A stretch of 64,000 nucleotides of DNA from Afipia sp. OHSU_II-C1 (GTDB taxonomy: Bacteria; Pseudomonadota; Alphaproteobacteria; Rhizobiales; Xanthobacteraceae): NCBI RefSeq assembly GCF_000497575.1, contig NZ_APJI01000002.1:1-64000 (forward strand), read 5' to 3'. The position numbers and the translations under genes are program-made. Each line of letters begins with the position of its first letter. The stretch's first letter is position 1. Below the pieces are notes generated by a model. That model did no database searches, was not told the DNA's origin, and saw only the letters and a list, made by a program, of their open reading frames with translations. Positions 15,426-23,129 of the stretch are shown here, piece after piece.

Positions 15426-16061
15426 CTAGTCGAGTTGAAGAAGCCCCGCGGCGCGGGCACGTTCATAGTCCGCCGGCGTATCGACATCCCAAAGCGTTGC
15501 GGTTTCAAAATGCCGCAGTTGCAGGCTTCGCAGACGCCTTCGCGTCTGCTCCATGACGCTTTCGGTTCCCCATGAGATTTTGTCGAAAAGTTGCGGAACG
15601 GCCTTCCGCAATCCGATCAATGCATACCCGCCATCCTCCGCGGGGACGAAAGCGGCATCCGCTCCGTCTCTCAGTGCCTGTGCGCAGCGAATCAGATGAG
15701 CCGGCGTCAAGGCCGGGCAATCCGTTCCGATCAGGAGCAGCGGTCGATCGCGCGTCAGGACTTCGAAGGCCAGCAGCATTCGCGAGCCAAGATCCTCGCC
15801 TGCCTGATCATGCAGGTCGAGACCGTACCTTTCCTTCATACGATGAAACAGGTTGTGGGAACGATCAGGCGCGCACCAAAGCGAGATCGGCCGCAACGGC
15901 GAGGCATGCACCAGCCTGAGGGTTAGACCGATCAAAAGGCTCTGCAGATCGGCGGCGCCCTGCGGGCCAAGAAGGGGGATGAGGCGCGTCTTGGCAAAGC
16001 CTGCGACTGGAGCCTTTGCGAAGACAGCGACGCCGGCCCGATCAGTTGCGCCGAGGTTCAT
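15426..16061 (-). CDS. TIGR04282-family glycosyltransferase
   Basis: A GT-A-fold nucleotide-sugar transferase of the TIGR04282 family, often linked to arsenosugar biosynthesis. Features are VAVFAKAPVAGFAKTRLIPLLG at the start, PLLLIGTDCPALTPAHL (the metal-binding aspartate), VPAEDGGYALIGLR and the C-terminal LWDVDTPADYERA. I take ATG 16061 (16067 is possible), which overlaps the upstream TIGR04283 gene by 20 bases. It is the last gene of the minus-strand run, convergent with the SelD-like gene. Confidence 0.85.
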   Translation of the reverse strand: MNLGATDRAGVAVFAKAPVAGFAKTRLIPLLGPQGAADLQSLLIGLTLRLVHASPLRPISLWCAPDRSHNLFHRMKERYGLDLHDQAGEDLGSRMLLAFEVLTRDRPLLLIGTDCPALTPAHLIRCAQALRDGADAAFVPAEDGGYALIGLRKAVPQLFDKISWGTESVMEQTRRRLRSLQLRHFETATLWDVDTPADYERARAAGLLQLD

Positions 16062-16731
16062 AGCCATACCTGACAGCAAGATCGAACGGGTCGGCTCCCA
16101 AAAAATAGGCAAGCCGCAGACGCCACATCAGGACGATGGTCCTCAGGACTCCATGTTTTTCCCACCGCCGTCCTGATGTTGTCACTTTCAGAGACAAACA
16201 GGCGGGGCGCCCAAGCCGTCTCAAGACCTTCGAAATGGCAAGGTCTTCCATCAGGGGGATATCGGGAAACCCGCCAATACGCTCAAACACGTCCCTGCGA
16301 ACAAAGATCGCCTGATCGCCCGTCGCAATGCCCGTCAGCCGTGACCGCGAATTCATCAGACGAGCGACAATTCCGAGCGCGGCCAGATCGGACCTGATCT
16401 TGACATCGAATCGCCCCCACAGTCCGCCACTGTCGCCCAGCGCAGTGGCAATTTCTTCGCAGGCACGGTCCGGAAGCGTCGTATCCGAGTGAAGAAAAAG
16501 CAGATAGCGGCCCCTGGCAAGGGCCGCCCCGGCGTTCATCTGCGATGCTCGACCGCGAGGTGCAGCAATCGCGAGATCGCAGAACTCCGATGCCACGGCA
16601 AGCGTCATGTCTGCGCTGCCTCCGTCAACAACGATGACTTCGACACCCGATCCGCGCAGTGACTGCAACGCGCCAAGCGCCGCGTCGATTTCTTGCGCCT
16701 CGTTCAGGACCGGGATGATGATCGTCAACAT
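16042..16731 (-). CDS. TIGR04283-family GT2 glycosyltransferase
   Basis: A 229-residue family 2 glycosyltransferase of the TIGR04283 group. Features are MLTIIIPVLNEAQEIDAAL, EVIVVDGGSADMT, ASQMNAGAALARGRYLLFLHSDT (the DxD region), then GDQAIFVRRDVFERIGGFPDIPLMEDL and a C-terminal amphipathic/membrane helix. It pairs with the TIGR04282 enzyme; the two families regularly occur together in arsenosugar-type gene sets. The sugar donor and acceptor are not known from the sequence. Confidence 0.88.
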   Translation of the reverse strand: MLTIIIPVLNEAQEIDAALGALQSLRGSGVEVIVVDGGSADMTLAVASEFCDLAIAAPRGRASQMNAGAALARGRYLLFLHSDTTLPDRACEEIATALGDSGGLWGRFDVKIRSDLAALGIVARLMNSRSRLTGIATGDQAIFVRRDVFERIGGFPDIPLMEDLAISKVLRRLGRPACLSLKVTTSGRRWEKHGVLRTIVLMWRLRLAYFLGADPFDLAVRYGYEPRRN

Positions 16732-16769
16732 GAATGGACCATTTTCAGATGACGAAGCGGGACATGATA

Positions 16770-17468
16770 CTAGGCCACTTCAACGCCGGCCTGTCGAAGC
16801 ATCGCCCGCGCCTTTCGCGTGATGATCGCGATTGCCGCGAAAGTTGCAACGAGCCCGAGAACGAGAAGCAATATCCTCGATATCCTTGCGTCGTCGCTTG
16901 CAGCGGCCGCCCGTCCCAGCGTGCCGACATAGACATAGAGGGAGGTTCCGGGGATGATCCCGAAGAAAGTTGCGACCGCGTACTGCACGAACGCGACGTT
17001 TGTTGCGCCGAAGAAGTAGTTCTGCAGGTTAAAGGGCACGAGCGGACTGAGCCGAAGAAGGCCGACGATTTTCCATCCGTCCGTCTTTACCGCGGCGTCA
17101 AGCGCCTTGAGCACCGGCCGATTCTGAATCATGACCTTGACGCGTTCGCGAAATGCATAGCGAGCGATTAAAAAGGCGAGAACCGCGCCGACCGAGGCCG
17201 AGGTAACAACCAGCGGAATCGCCAAAAGCCCGAATGCGAGGCCGGCAGAAACCGTCAGCACCCACGTCGGCAAAAGCAAAACGACTGCAGTCACATATCC
17301 CGCGGCAAAGATCGCAATTCCGACGGCGCCCAGCCCATTCACCCAGTCCGTGAATAATCGCAGCCAGTCCTGCAACGGCAGGAAAAAACCTGCCGCAGCG
17401 GCGGCGAGCACCGCAACAATCAAGCCAATCGACCAAATCGTGCGTGAAGAGGCTCCCTGCTCCGTCAT
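16770..17468 (-). CDS. TVP38/TMEM64 (VTT domain) membrane protein
   Basis: A 232-residue membrane protein with about five transmembrane helices. The VTT-domain signature is in VLLLPTWVLTVSAGLAFG and the second half in LLRLSPLVPFNLQNYFFGATNV, followed by GIIPGTSLYVYVGTLG. The family is related to DedA and scramblase-like proteins and is often encoded beside TIGR04282/TIGR04283 glycosyltransferases. It may move lipid-linked or arsenical products; this is inference. Confidence 0.85.
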   Translation of the reverse strand: MTEQGASSRTIWSIGLIVAVLAAAAAGFFLPLQDWLRLFTDWVNGLGAVGIAIFAAGYVTAVVLLLPTWVLTVSAGLAFGLLAIPLVVTSASVGAVLAFLIARYAFRERVKVMIQNRPVLKALDAAVKTDGWKIVGLLRLSPLVPFNLQNYFFGATNVAFVQYAVATFFGIIPGTSLYVYVGTLGRAAAASDDARISRILLLVLGLVATFAAIAIITRKARAMLRQAGVEVA

Positions 17469-17526
17469 TGCGGCATCTCATGTTGCACCGAGTCGACACC
17501 CGGTGAATATGCCGCCGTCGCGCTAT

Positions 17527-18396
17527 TCATTTCAGGACGCGCCCCGCGACAACATCGAGCTTGGCGACGAGCGCCGGATCCCGCGCCTGTGACGACGTGA
17601 TGATCGCATGCTCAAGCGCCCGGTCGGACCCGATCGGGCATGGTTCGTGTTCTGACGGGAAGTCTTGAGCCAGGCGCATGATCAAGTGCTTGGCCTGTTC
17701 CGCGTTGCTTAGTAGTGTCTCGATGACCTTGGATACATCGACCGTGCCGTGGTCGAGATGCCAACTGTCATAGTCCGTCACCATCGCAACCGTCGCGTAG
17801 CAAAGCTCTGCCTCGCGCGCGAGCTTTGCCTCCGGCATATTCGTCATGCCGATGACGTCGCATCCCCACGATCTGTAGATGCGACTTTCGGCCAGTGTCG
17901 AGAATTGCGGACCTTCCATGGCAAGATACGTGCCGCCACGATGGAACGGTATCCCCTCGACCTCTGCAGCTGAAGCGACATGGCCGACCAGCAGGGGGCT
18001 CACCGGCTCGGCAAACGCGACGTGAGCGACGCACCCGTTTCCAAAGAACGATTTCTCGCGGGCAAATGTCCTGTCCAGGAACTGATCGACAAGAACGAAC
18101 ATGCCTGGCGAAAGCTCCTCACGCAGCGATCCGCATGCAGACAAAGATATCAGGTCGGTCACGCCAACGCGTTTCATTGCATCGATGTTGGCGCGATAAT
18201 TGATCCCGCTCGGCGACAATTTATGGCCGCGCCCGTGCCGCGGCAGAAATGCTACGGGCATGCCGCTCAACTCTCCGATGAGCAGATCGTCTGATGGCTT
18301 TCCCCATGGCGTATCGACGGGCGTCCACTTGGCTTCGCCGAAGCCAGGGAGATCATAGAGCCCCGAGCCGCCAATGATGCCGAGAAATGATTTCAT
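17527..18396 (-). CDS. mtnP: MtnP-like methylthioadenosine/nucleoside phosphorylase
   Basis: A 289-residue purine nucleoside phosphorylase of the MTAP type. Features are LGIIGGSGLYDLPGF (phosphate site), FLPRHGRGHKLSPSGINYRANI, SLSACGSLREELSPGMFVLVDQFLDRT, YLAMEGPQFSTLAES and the base-binding VIGMTNMPEAKLAREAELCYA with VTDYDSW. It normally cleaves 5'-methylthioadenosine. Between a radical-SAM gene and TIGR04282/3 glycosyltransferases it could instead remove adenine from a 5'-deoxyadenosyl product, as proposed for arsenosugar assembly. A dedicated methionine salvage set is not adjacent. Confidence 0.9.
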   Translation of the reverse strand: MKSFLGIIGGSGLYDLPGFGEAKWTPVDTPWGKPSDDLLIGELSGMPVAFLPRHGRGHKLSPSGINYRANIDAMKRVGVTDLISLSACGSLREELSPGMFVLVDQFLDRTFAREKSFFGNGCVAHVAFAEPVSPLLVGHVASAAEVEGIPFHRGGTYLAMEGPQFSTLAESRIYRSWGCDVIGMTNMPEAKLAREAELCYATVAMVTDYDSWHLDHGTVDVSKVIETLLSNAEQAKHLIMRLAQDFPSEHEPCPIGSDRALEHAIITSSQARDPALVAKLDVVAGRVLK

Positions 18397-18411
18397 GCTA
18401 TCGCCGACCCG

Positions 18412-20271
18412 TCATTTGCCAGAACACGATGAGCCCCCGAGGACACAGAACTGTGCGCAGTACGGGTGGTTAAGAGGCACAGCGCGGTCGGCCTCCTTCA
18501 GGGTGGCGCCAAGCTCAAACGCTTCGTCATAAGGCAGCAGCGTACACGCGAGTACGGCGGGTCGCTCCGCGCCCTTGCGCTTGACAACCATTCGCGACGA
18601 CGAGCACATCACGTCATCGGGCGACTTATTCAAGATGTCCCAGCAATCCGTCGTGATTTCCGGAACATCCCGCGCTGCTTCCATTTCAGGGAACAGGATC
18701 AGCGGCTGCGATTGTCCGCCGGTGACAGAGATACCGGCCTCGGATAGAACACGCTCGTAACCGGCTCGCTGAGCCGCGGTGTCCTCGCCCCACATGGTCC
18801 GGCCTGCGACTGAGACATTGAAGCCATTCTTCCCGAGCCACAAAAGGCCTGCAAACGCAGCCGCGAAGGTGCCGGGCCCACGCTCTTCCTCATGGCGTTC
18901 GGTGCTATAGTGATCCAGCGACACTCTGACGCTGAGGCACGCACCGAAGCGATCCTTGAGATCGACCAGCGCCTTTTTGTGCCTTTGCATCGGGCGCATG
19001 GCGTTTGTCAAAATGAGAACCTTAAATCCGCGCGTCAGGCAGTCTTCCAGAATTCCGATGATGTCGGGATTCATGAAAGGCTCGCCGCCGGTCAGCCCGA
19101 TCTCCTCCGTTGGAAGATTGTCTGTGGCGATCTCGTCGAGGAACCCTGCAACCTCGAGCCTGCTGATGTAGACGAGGCGGTCATTCCTGGGGCTGGATTC
19201 GATGTAGCAATTCTTGCAGGTGATGTTGCAGAGCGTGCCGGTGTTGATCCACAGCGTCGTCAGCTTTTTCAGACTGACTGAGGCGCGGCGCTCGCCTTTA
19301 GCCGTCAAAACCGGGTCTTTGAATTTTGCATTGTCCAAACGCGGTGTGTTGTCGCGGTCCAGCCGAGGCCATGCGTGGTCGAGCGCTGCCGGCTTCCTTC
19401 GGGACGGTGTGCGGAGCGGATCACGGAGCGGACGCCATACCGCTGTCCCCTCATTGATCGCCGCGCCGCGTTCGCGAATTTCGCGCAACGGCAGCACATC
19501 GCAGCTAGGCCAAATGCCCGTCTCAAGTGCCGCCGCGTAGCCTTCCGGCAAACCCGCATCCCTGATCTTCCGGGCGGCCGTCCCGAAATCATAGTCGAGC
19601 GCGCGGTGCTGGATGGAGATCATCTCGCCATCAGCCTCGATAATGCTGAACCAGACCCGCGGCGTGCCGTCGTTCGCTGGCATGCCGATGGCGCCGGCGT
19701 TATGCCAGAGCCTGCCGTCGATGACCTGCGTGAACGGCAGGCCACTATGTCCGCCGATGATCCCGTCAACGCCGGCATGATCGAGTTCGCTGGCCTTTTC
19801 CGCTGCCGGCGTGGACGAGAAGATAAACCGGTTAATGATTCGGGAACTACCGTGAACTACGGCGAACCGCGCGCCGCCGACTTCGACGTCGATCCTGCGA
19901 GGTAAACCCGCCATCCAAGATCTCAGCTCGGCGCTGATCTCGTGGTCCGCATGGCTGAACCATGCGCTCGAAAGCCGTTGACACGCGCTGTCATCGGGGA
20001 AACCGCAGCCACAATCCAGAGCGTTGTCCGCCAGACTCTCCTCGCAGTTGCCCATGACAACATGGCAACCGGCCTCTCGCACCAGCGCCGCCGTTGCAGC
20101 GGCATCCGCCCCATAGGCCACAACATCGCCAGTACAGATAACTCGCGCCGAAGGTATCGATAGCCGCGCGGCTTCGTCCAGCAGAGCTCGGGTCGCCTCC
20201 AGATTGCTGTACGCACCCCCAAAAACTACCACCGGCCCATCGCAGCACAAGATCGGAACATTTGCGTTCAT
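18412..20271 (-). CDS. Metallophosphoesterase-like / radical SAM fusion protein
   Basis: A 619-residue fusion. Residues 1 to about 260 are a calcineurin-like phosphoesterase fold: ICTGDVVAYG, VVMGNCEES, FAVVHGSS, IIGGHSGLPF. The usual first motif D-x-H is replaced by FGGAYSN, and the final G-H-x-H by GHSG, so the metal site is incomplete. Residues from about 345 on are a radical SAM domain, with the [4Fe-4S] motif LCNITCKNCYIESSP (CxxxCxxC), the GGE motif LTGGEPFMNPDI and SVRVSLDHYSTER. Further cysteines (VMCSSSR, LACTLLP and CAQFCVLGGSSC) suggest an auxiliary cluster. It is not canonical ArsS. It is upstream of mtnP on the same strand and divergent from the symporter. Confidence 0.85.
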   Translation of the reverse strand: MNANVPILCCDGPVVVFGGAYSNLEATRALLDEAARLSIPSARVICTGDVVAYGADAAATAALVREAGCHVVMGNCEESLADNALDCGCGFPDDSACQRLSSAWFSHADHEISAELRSWMAGLPRRIDVEVGGARFAVVHGSSRIINRFIFSSTPAAEKASELDHAGVDGIIGGHSGLPFTQVIDGRLWHNAGAIGMPANDGTPRVWFSIIEADGEMISIQHRALDYDFGTAARKIRDAGLPEGYAAALETGIWPSCDVLPLREIRERGAAINEGTAVWRPLRDPLRTPSRRKPAALDHAWPRLDRDNTPRLDNAKFKDPVLTAKGERRASVSLKKLTTLWINTGTLCNITCKNCYIESSPRNDRLVYISRLEVAGFLDEIATDNLPTEEIGLTGGEPFMNPDIIGILEDCLTRGFKVLILTNAMRPMQRHKKALVDLKDRFGACLSVRVSLDHYSTERHEEERGPGTFAAAFAGLLWLGKNGFNVSVAGRTMWGEDTAAQRAGYERVLSEAGISVTGGQSQPLILFPEMEAARDVPEITTDCWDILNKSPDDVMCSSSRMVVKRKGAERPAVLACTLLPYDEAFELGATLKEADRAVPLNHPYCAQFCVLGGSSCSGK

Positions 20272-20513
20272 GCATCAATTCTTTTCAGCGGGTCCACATC
20301 AAGGAACGCGCGAGCGAGCACAACAAGCCTTTCAGGAGGCATCCTGCACGGCATTTTTACCCTTTAAGAGTCATTCGCAGAGCGGCTCCAAAAGGTTACG
20401 CGGAATCCAAAAAATAAACTTGCGGTGTCAGGGGATGCGCCTTGGTAGAAACGGGCACAGCATGCGCCCGCTTTCGGCCCTGCATCACGCGTCAGCGCGC
20501 CCAACGGTAGAAA

Positions 20514-21959
20514 ATGATGGACTCTGCGGCTCCCTGGATCGTTCTTGCGTCATATTGCCTTGTCACCTGGTGGGTCACGCCGAAGCGTGTGAACACCGAT
20601 CAGTTTTTTGACGGCCGCAGCGATTCGGGAGCACCTCCGGGTATTTGGCTGGTGGCAATGAGCGCGGCGGTAACCTGGATTTTCGCAAAGTCAATTGCAA
20701 ACGCAGCGGACTTGTCGGCGGCGTTCGGATGGATCGGCGGAGCCGGCTACACCATCTATTACTTCAGCTTCATCGTCGCCGGCGTTGCCATCTATTTTCT
20801 GCGCACCCGTGGCGGCTACAAATCTCTTCCGCACATGCTCATCAGCAAGTATGGCGGCCTCTGCACCAAGCTGTTTCTGATTACCATCGGATTCAGGCTG
20901 TTGAATGAAGTCTGGTCCAACACCAAGGTCATGTCGCTCTATTTCGGCGCAGAAGGCTCGCTGCCTTATTGGCTCGCAGTGGTCGCCATTACCTTGTTCA
21001 CGCTGTCGTACGCGTGGTCCGGGGGAATGCGCGCAAGTCTGTTGACCGATCGCCTGCAGACGATCCTCCTCTTTGTGCTTCTGGGGATAGTTTTGGCCGT
21101 ACTTCTACCGGACCTCGAAAGCAAGGGCGTCCCAGCAGTCGACGATCGGACCTGGAATGCCGGATTGACCTTCTGTGCTCTCGCGGCGATCCAGATTTTC
21201 TCTTATCCGTTTCATGACCCGGTTATGACCGATCGCGGCTTCCTGTCTAGACCAAGGGACATGCTGAAAAGCTTCATTCTCGCTGGCGTCCTGAGCGGCG
21301 CGGCCATTTTTCTGTTCAGCCTTATTGGACTGTACGGGAGAGCCTATGGCCTGCCCGTCAACCCGACCGTCAGTGTTCCGGCCTCGTTCGGCCTGATCAT
21401 GATGCTGATCTTCAACGGCGTCATGTTGCTTTCGGGCGGATCGACGATCGACTCAACCTTTACCAGCGTGGCAAAACTCACTGCTTTGGACTGGCGCGGC
21501 GGCTGGGCACAGGTTGCGGGGCGACACCTGACAACCGGGCGCGTGGCTATCCTCGCGGCCGCGGTGATAGGAAACTTGCCGCTGCTGACGATTTACGCTG
21601 GTGACCGGGTCGGCCCGGCCATCATCGCCGCCACGACTATCAGCGGGACGATGGTGATGGGTCTGGCGCCAATCTTCCTGCTGTCATGGCTTCGTTCAGC
21701 GAGCGCGCTGAGTTTCCACCTCGCATTCTGGCCGGGTCTCGTCATTGGCGTGCTGCGTGCCATTGAGACCTTTATGCGCATCAGCATTTTTCCGTCAAGC
21801 CTCTCGCTCGGCGATGGAAAATATGCACTCGATCTCGGTCTGAACGCTTATGGGCTTTTGATCTGTACGAGTGGCTTTCTTGTCGGAGCGATCCTCAGCT
21901 TTCTTTTTCAACGCTCCAAAAACAGCACGCAGAGCGCCGCAGGTAGAGCTGCGACCTGA
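20514..21959 (+). CDS. Sodium:solute symporter family (SSS) transporter
   Basis: A 481-residue membrane protein with about 13 hydrophobic segments. Segment TWIFAKSIANAADLSAAFGWIGG fits the SSS first helices, GYKSLPHMLISKYGG and YAWSGGMRASLLTDRLQ are family landmarks, and LLSGGSTIDSTFTSVAKLTALDW is the conserved sodium-site region. The substrate cannot be read from sequence. It is divergent from the phosphoesterase/radical-SAM gene across 242 bases, so the two are probably coregulated and the transporter may move a substrate or product of that pathway. Confidence 0.82.
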   Translation: MMDSAAPWIVLASYCLVTWWVTPKRVNTDQFFDGRSDSGAPPGIWLVAMSAAVTWIFAKSIANAADLSAAFGWIGGAGYTIYYFSFIVAGVAIYFLRTRGGYKSLPHMLISKYGGLCTKLFLITIGFRLLNEVWSNTKVMSLYFGAEGSLPYWLAVVAITLFTLSYAWSGGMRASLLTDRLQTILLFVLLGIVLAVLLPDLESKGVPAVDDRTWNAGLTFCALAAIQIFSYPFHDPVMTDRGFLSRPRDMLKSFILAGVLSGAAIFLFSLIGLYGRAYGLPVNPTVSVPASFGLIMMLIFNGVMLLSGGSTIDSTFTSVAKLTALDWRGGWAQVAGRHLTTGRVAILAAAVIGNLPLLTIYAGDRVGPAIIAATTISGTMVMGLAPIFLLSWLRSASALSFHLAFWPGLVIGVLRAIETFMRISIFPSSLSLGDGKYALDLGLNAYGLLICTSGFLVGAILSFLFQRSKNSTQSAAGRAAT

Positions 21960-22564
21960 CCTCAACTTGGCAAAATTCCCGCTCACCGCGATCTCGCACG
22001 CCACGTACGTCTTCGGCCAATGATACAGACACCGGTAATAAAGGCGGTTTTTGTCCTCGCTATTGCGGGAGAACCGGTCGCGGCGCAGATTCATGCTACG
22101 GCACAAATGACACCAACCTTAATTCCGGGCGTTGTCGTAGAAGCCTCGGTCACGCCCGTTCGTTGGCTCGGACTAGTCCCAACACGGGCGGTTCGGTTTG
22201 AATTAACGATCTCGGTTGACCGCCGCGTGAGTCCGTTCTCGGCTATCAAGTACGAGTGCCACTTTCTCAGTCCCAGCGGGTACGAGATCGGGTTGGCTTC
22301 GCGCGGTGTGGCGGGGCGTGAGGCATTCGCAGCAGAAAATGGACAATTGATATCGCGAGCGCATGAGGAGCTTCCTGACAACGGGAAAGCCGATATCCAC
22401 TGTCGAGCGACGGAGATCCATAGATGACGTTCTGAAGGCCAGAATAGCGGCTGGTGCAGTCGGAGCGCCTGGATCTCTGAAAGCTCCGGTTGGTGGCTTT
22501 GAATCCGTAAAGGTAGATCAAGGTGGGCACGGAACGGAGGACATCGGCTCGCGTTTGTCCCCCT
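21960..22564 (+). other. No confident gene
   Basis: A reading frame at 22020-22427 begins with a hydrophobic stretch (VIKAVFVLAIAGEPVAAQ) that could be a signal peptide, but there is no ribosome site and no family I recognise; I would not annotate it without a homologue. Otherwise I see nothing in this stretch. Confidence 0.3.
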
Positions 22565-23066
22565 ATGGCGAGGCCACACCGAACGGAACCGGTTCCGACT
22601 TGGCTGACGGGTACCTTGATTGTGGGTGCCTTCGCAGCGCTGGTTTGGGCCGAATACCGCCGGCCTCTTCGAACCCAGAGAGAATCAAAAAGCACGAAAC
22701 GCGCGCGACCTGGCCGTCGCTAGGCTTAACGCGGCAATTTGAGTCTTCTGGAAAAGCCGGTCGTCGACCCGATATCGCGTCTTGTTGCACAGCGTCGCAT
22801 GGGGCTGTTGCCTCGACTCGGGCTTCCGAAGTGGCTTAAGGTGCTACTTGCCGTGCTGATGATGATTACACTCTTTACTTGTGGCGCGTGCTTATCATCA
22901 TAATCCTGTCCTCTGGCGGTTTCATGCCGTTCACGATGCCGATCTCGACATGGACGCCTCGACCGCACTTCGCTTCCATTTTGGCGAAATGGCGCTGTCG
23001 GCGCCCTATCGCGCCGCTCAGATCGCCGTGATCGGCGCCTCACACGCACGCGCCAGCTCACGCTAA
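22565..23066 (+). pseudogene. Decayed sterol desaturase/fatty acid hydroxylase-family gene
   Basis: Pieces in different frames line up as one sterol-desaturase-type protein. They are PTWLTGTLIVGAFAALVWAE and YRRPLR (22604 on), RNARDLAVARLNAAI (near 22695), LLEKPVVDPISRLVAQRR then MGLLPRLGLPKWLKVLLAVL (22741-22860), MMDYTLYLWRV (22859 on), and VLWRFHAVHDADLDMDASTA with LRFHFGEMALSAPYRAAQIA (22912 on). At least three frame changes are needed, and the histidine box HAVHH reads HAVHD. The C-terminal half with the remaining histidines is missing before the cusA gene. The family acts on membrane lipids. This copy is dead. Confidence 0.75.
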
Positions 23067-23129
23067 CGGTTAGTCGCGGTAAGCAACGTTCCAGCCGCGT
23101 CCTACCGCTGGTAAACTTTTGCGCGCGGT

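Noticed and set aside
18412-20271. Calling this gene arsS
   Set aside because: It has an N-terminal phosphoesterase-like domain and a different radical SAM layout from ArsS.
22020-22427. Possible small secreted protein
   Set aside because: It has a hydrophobic start but no ribosome site and no family; kept only as a note in the gap entry.
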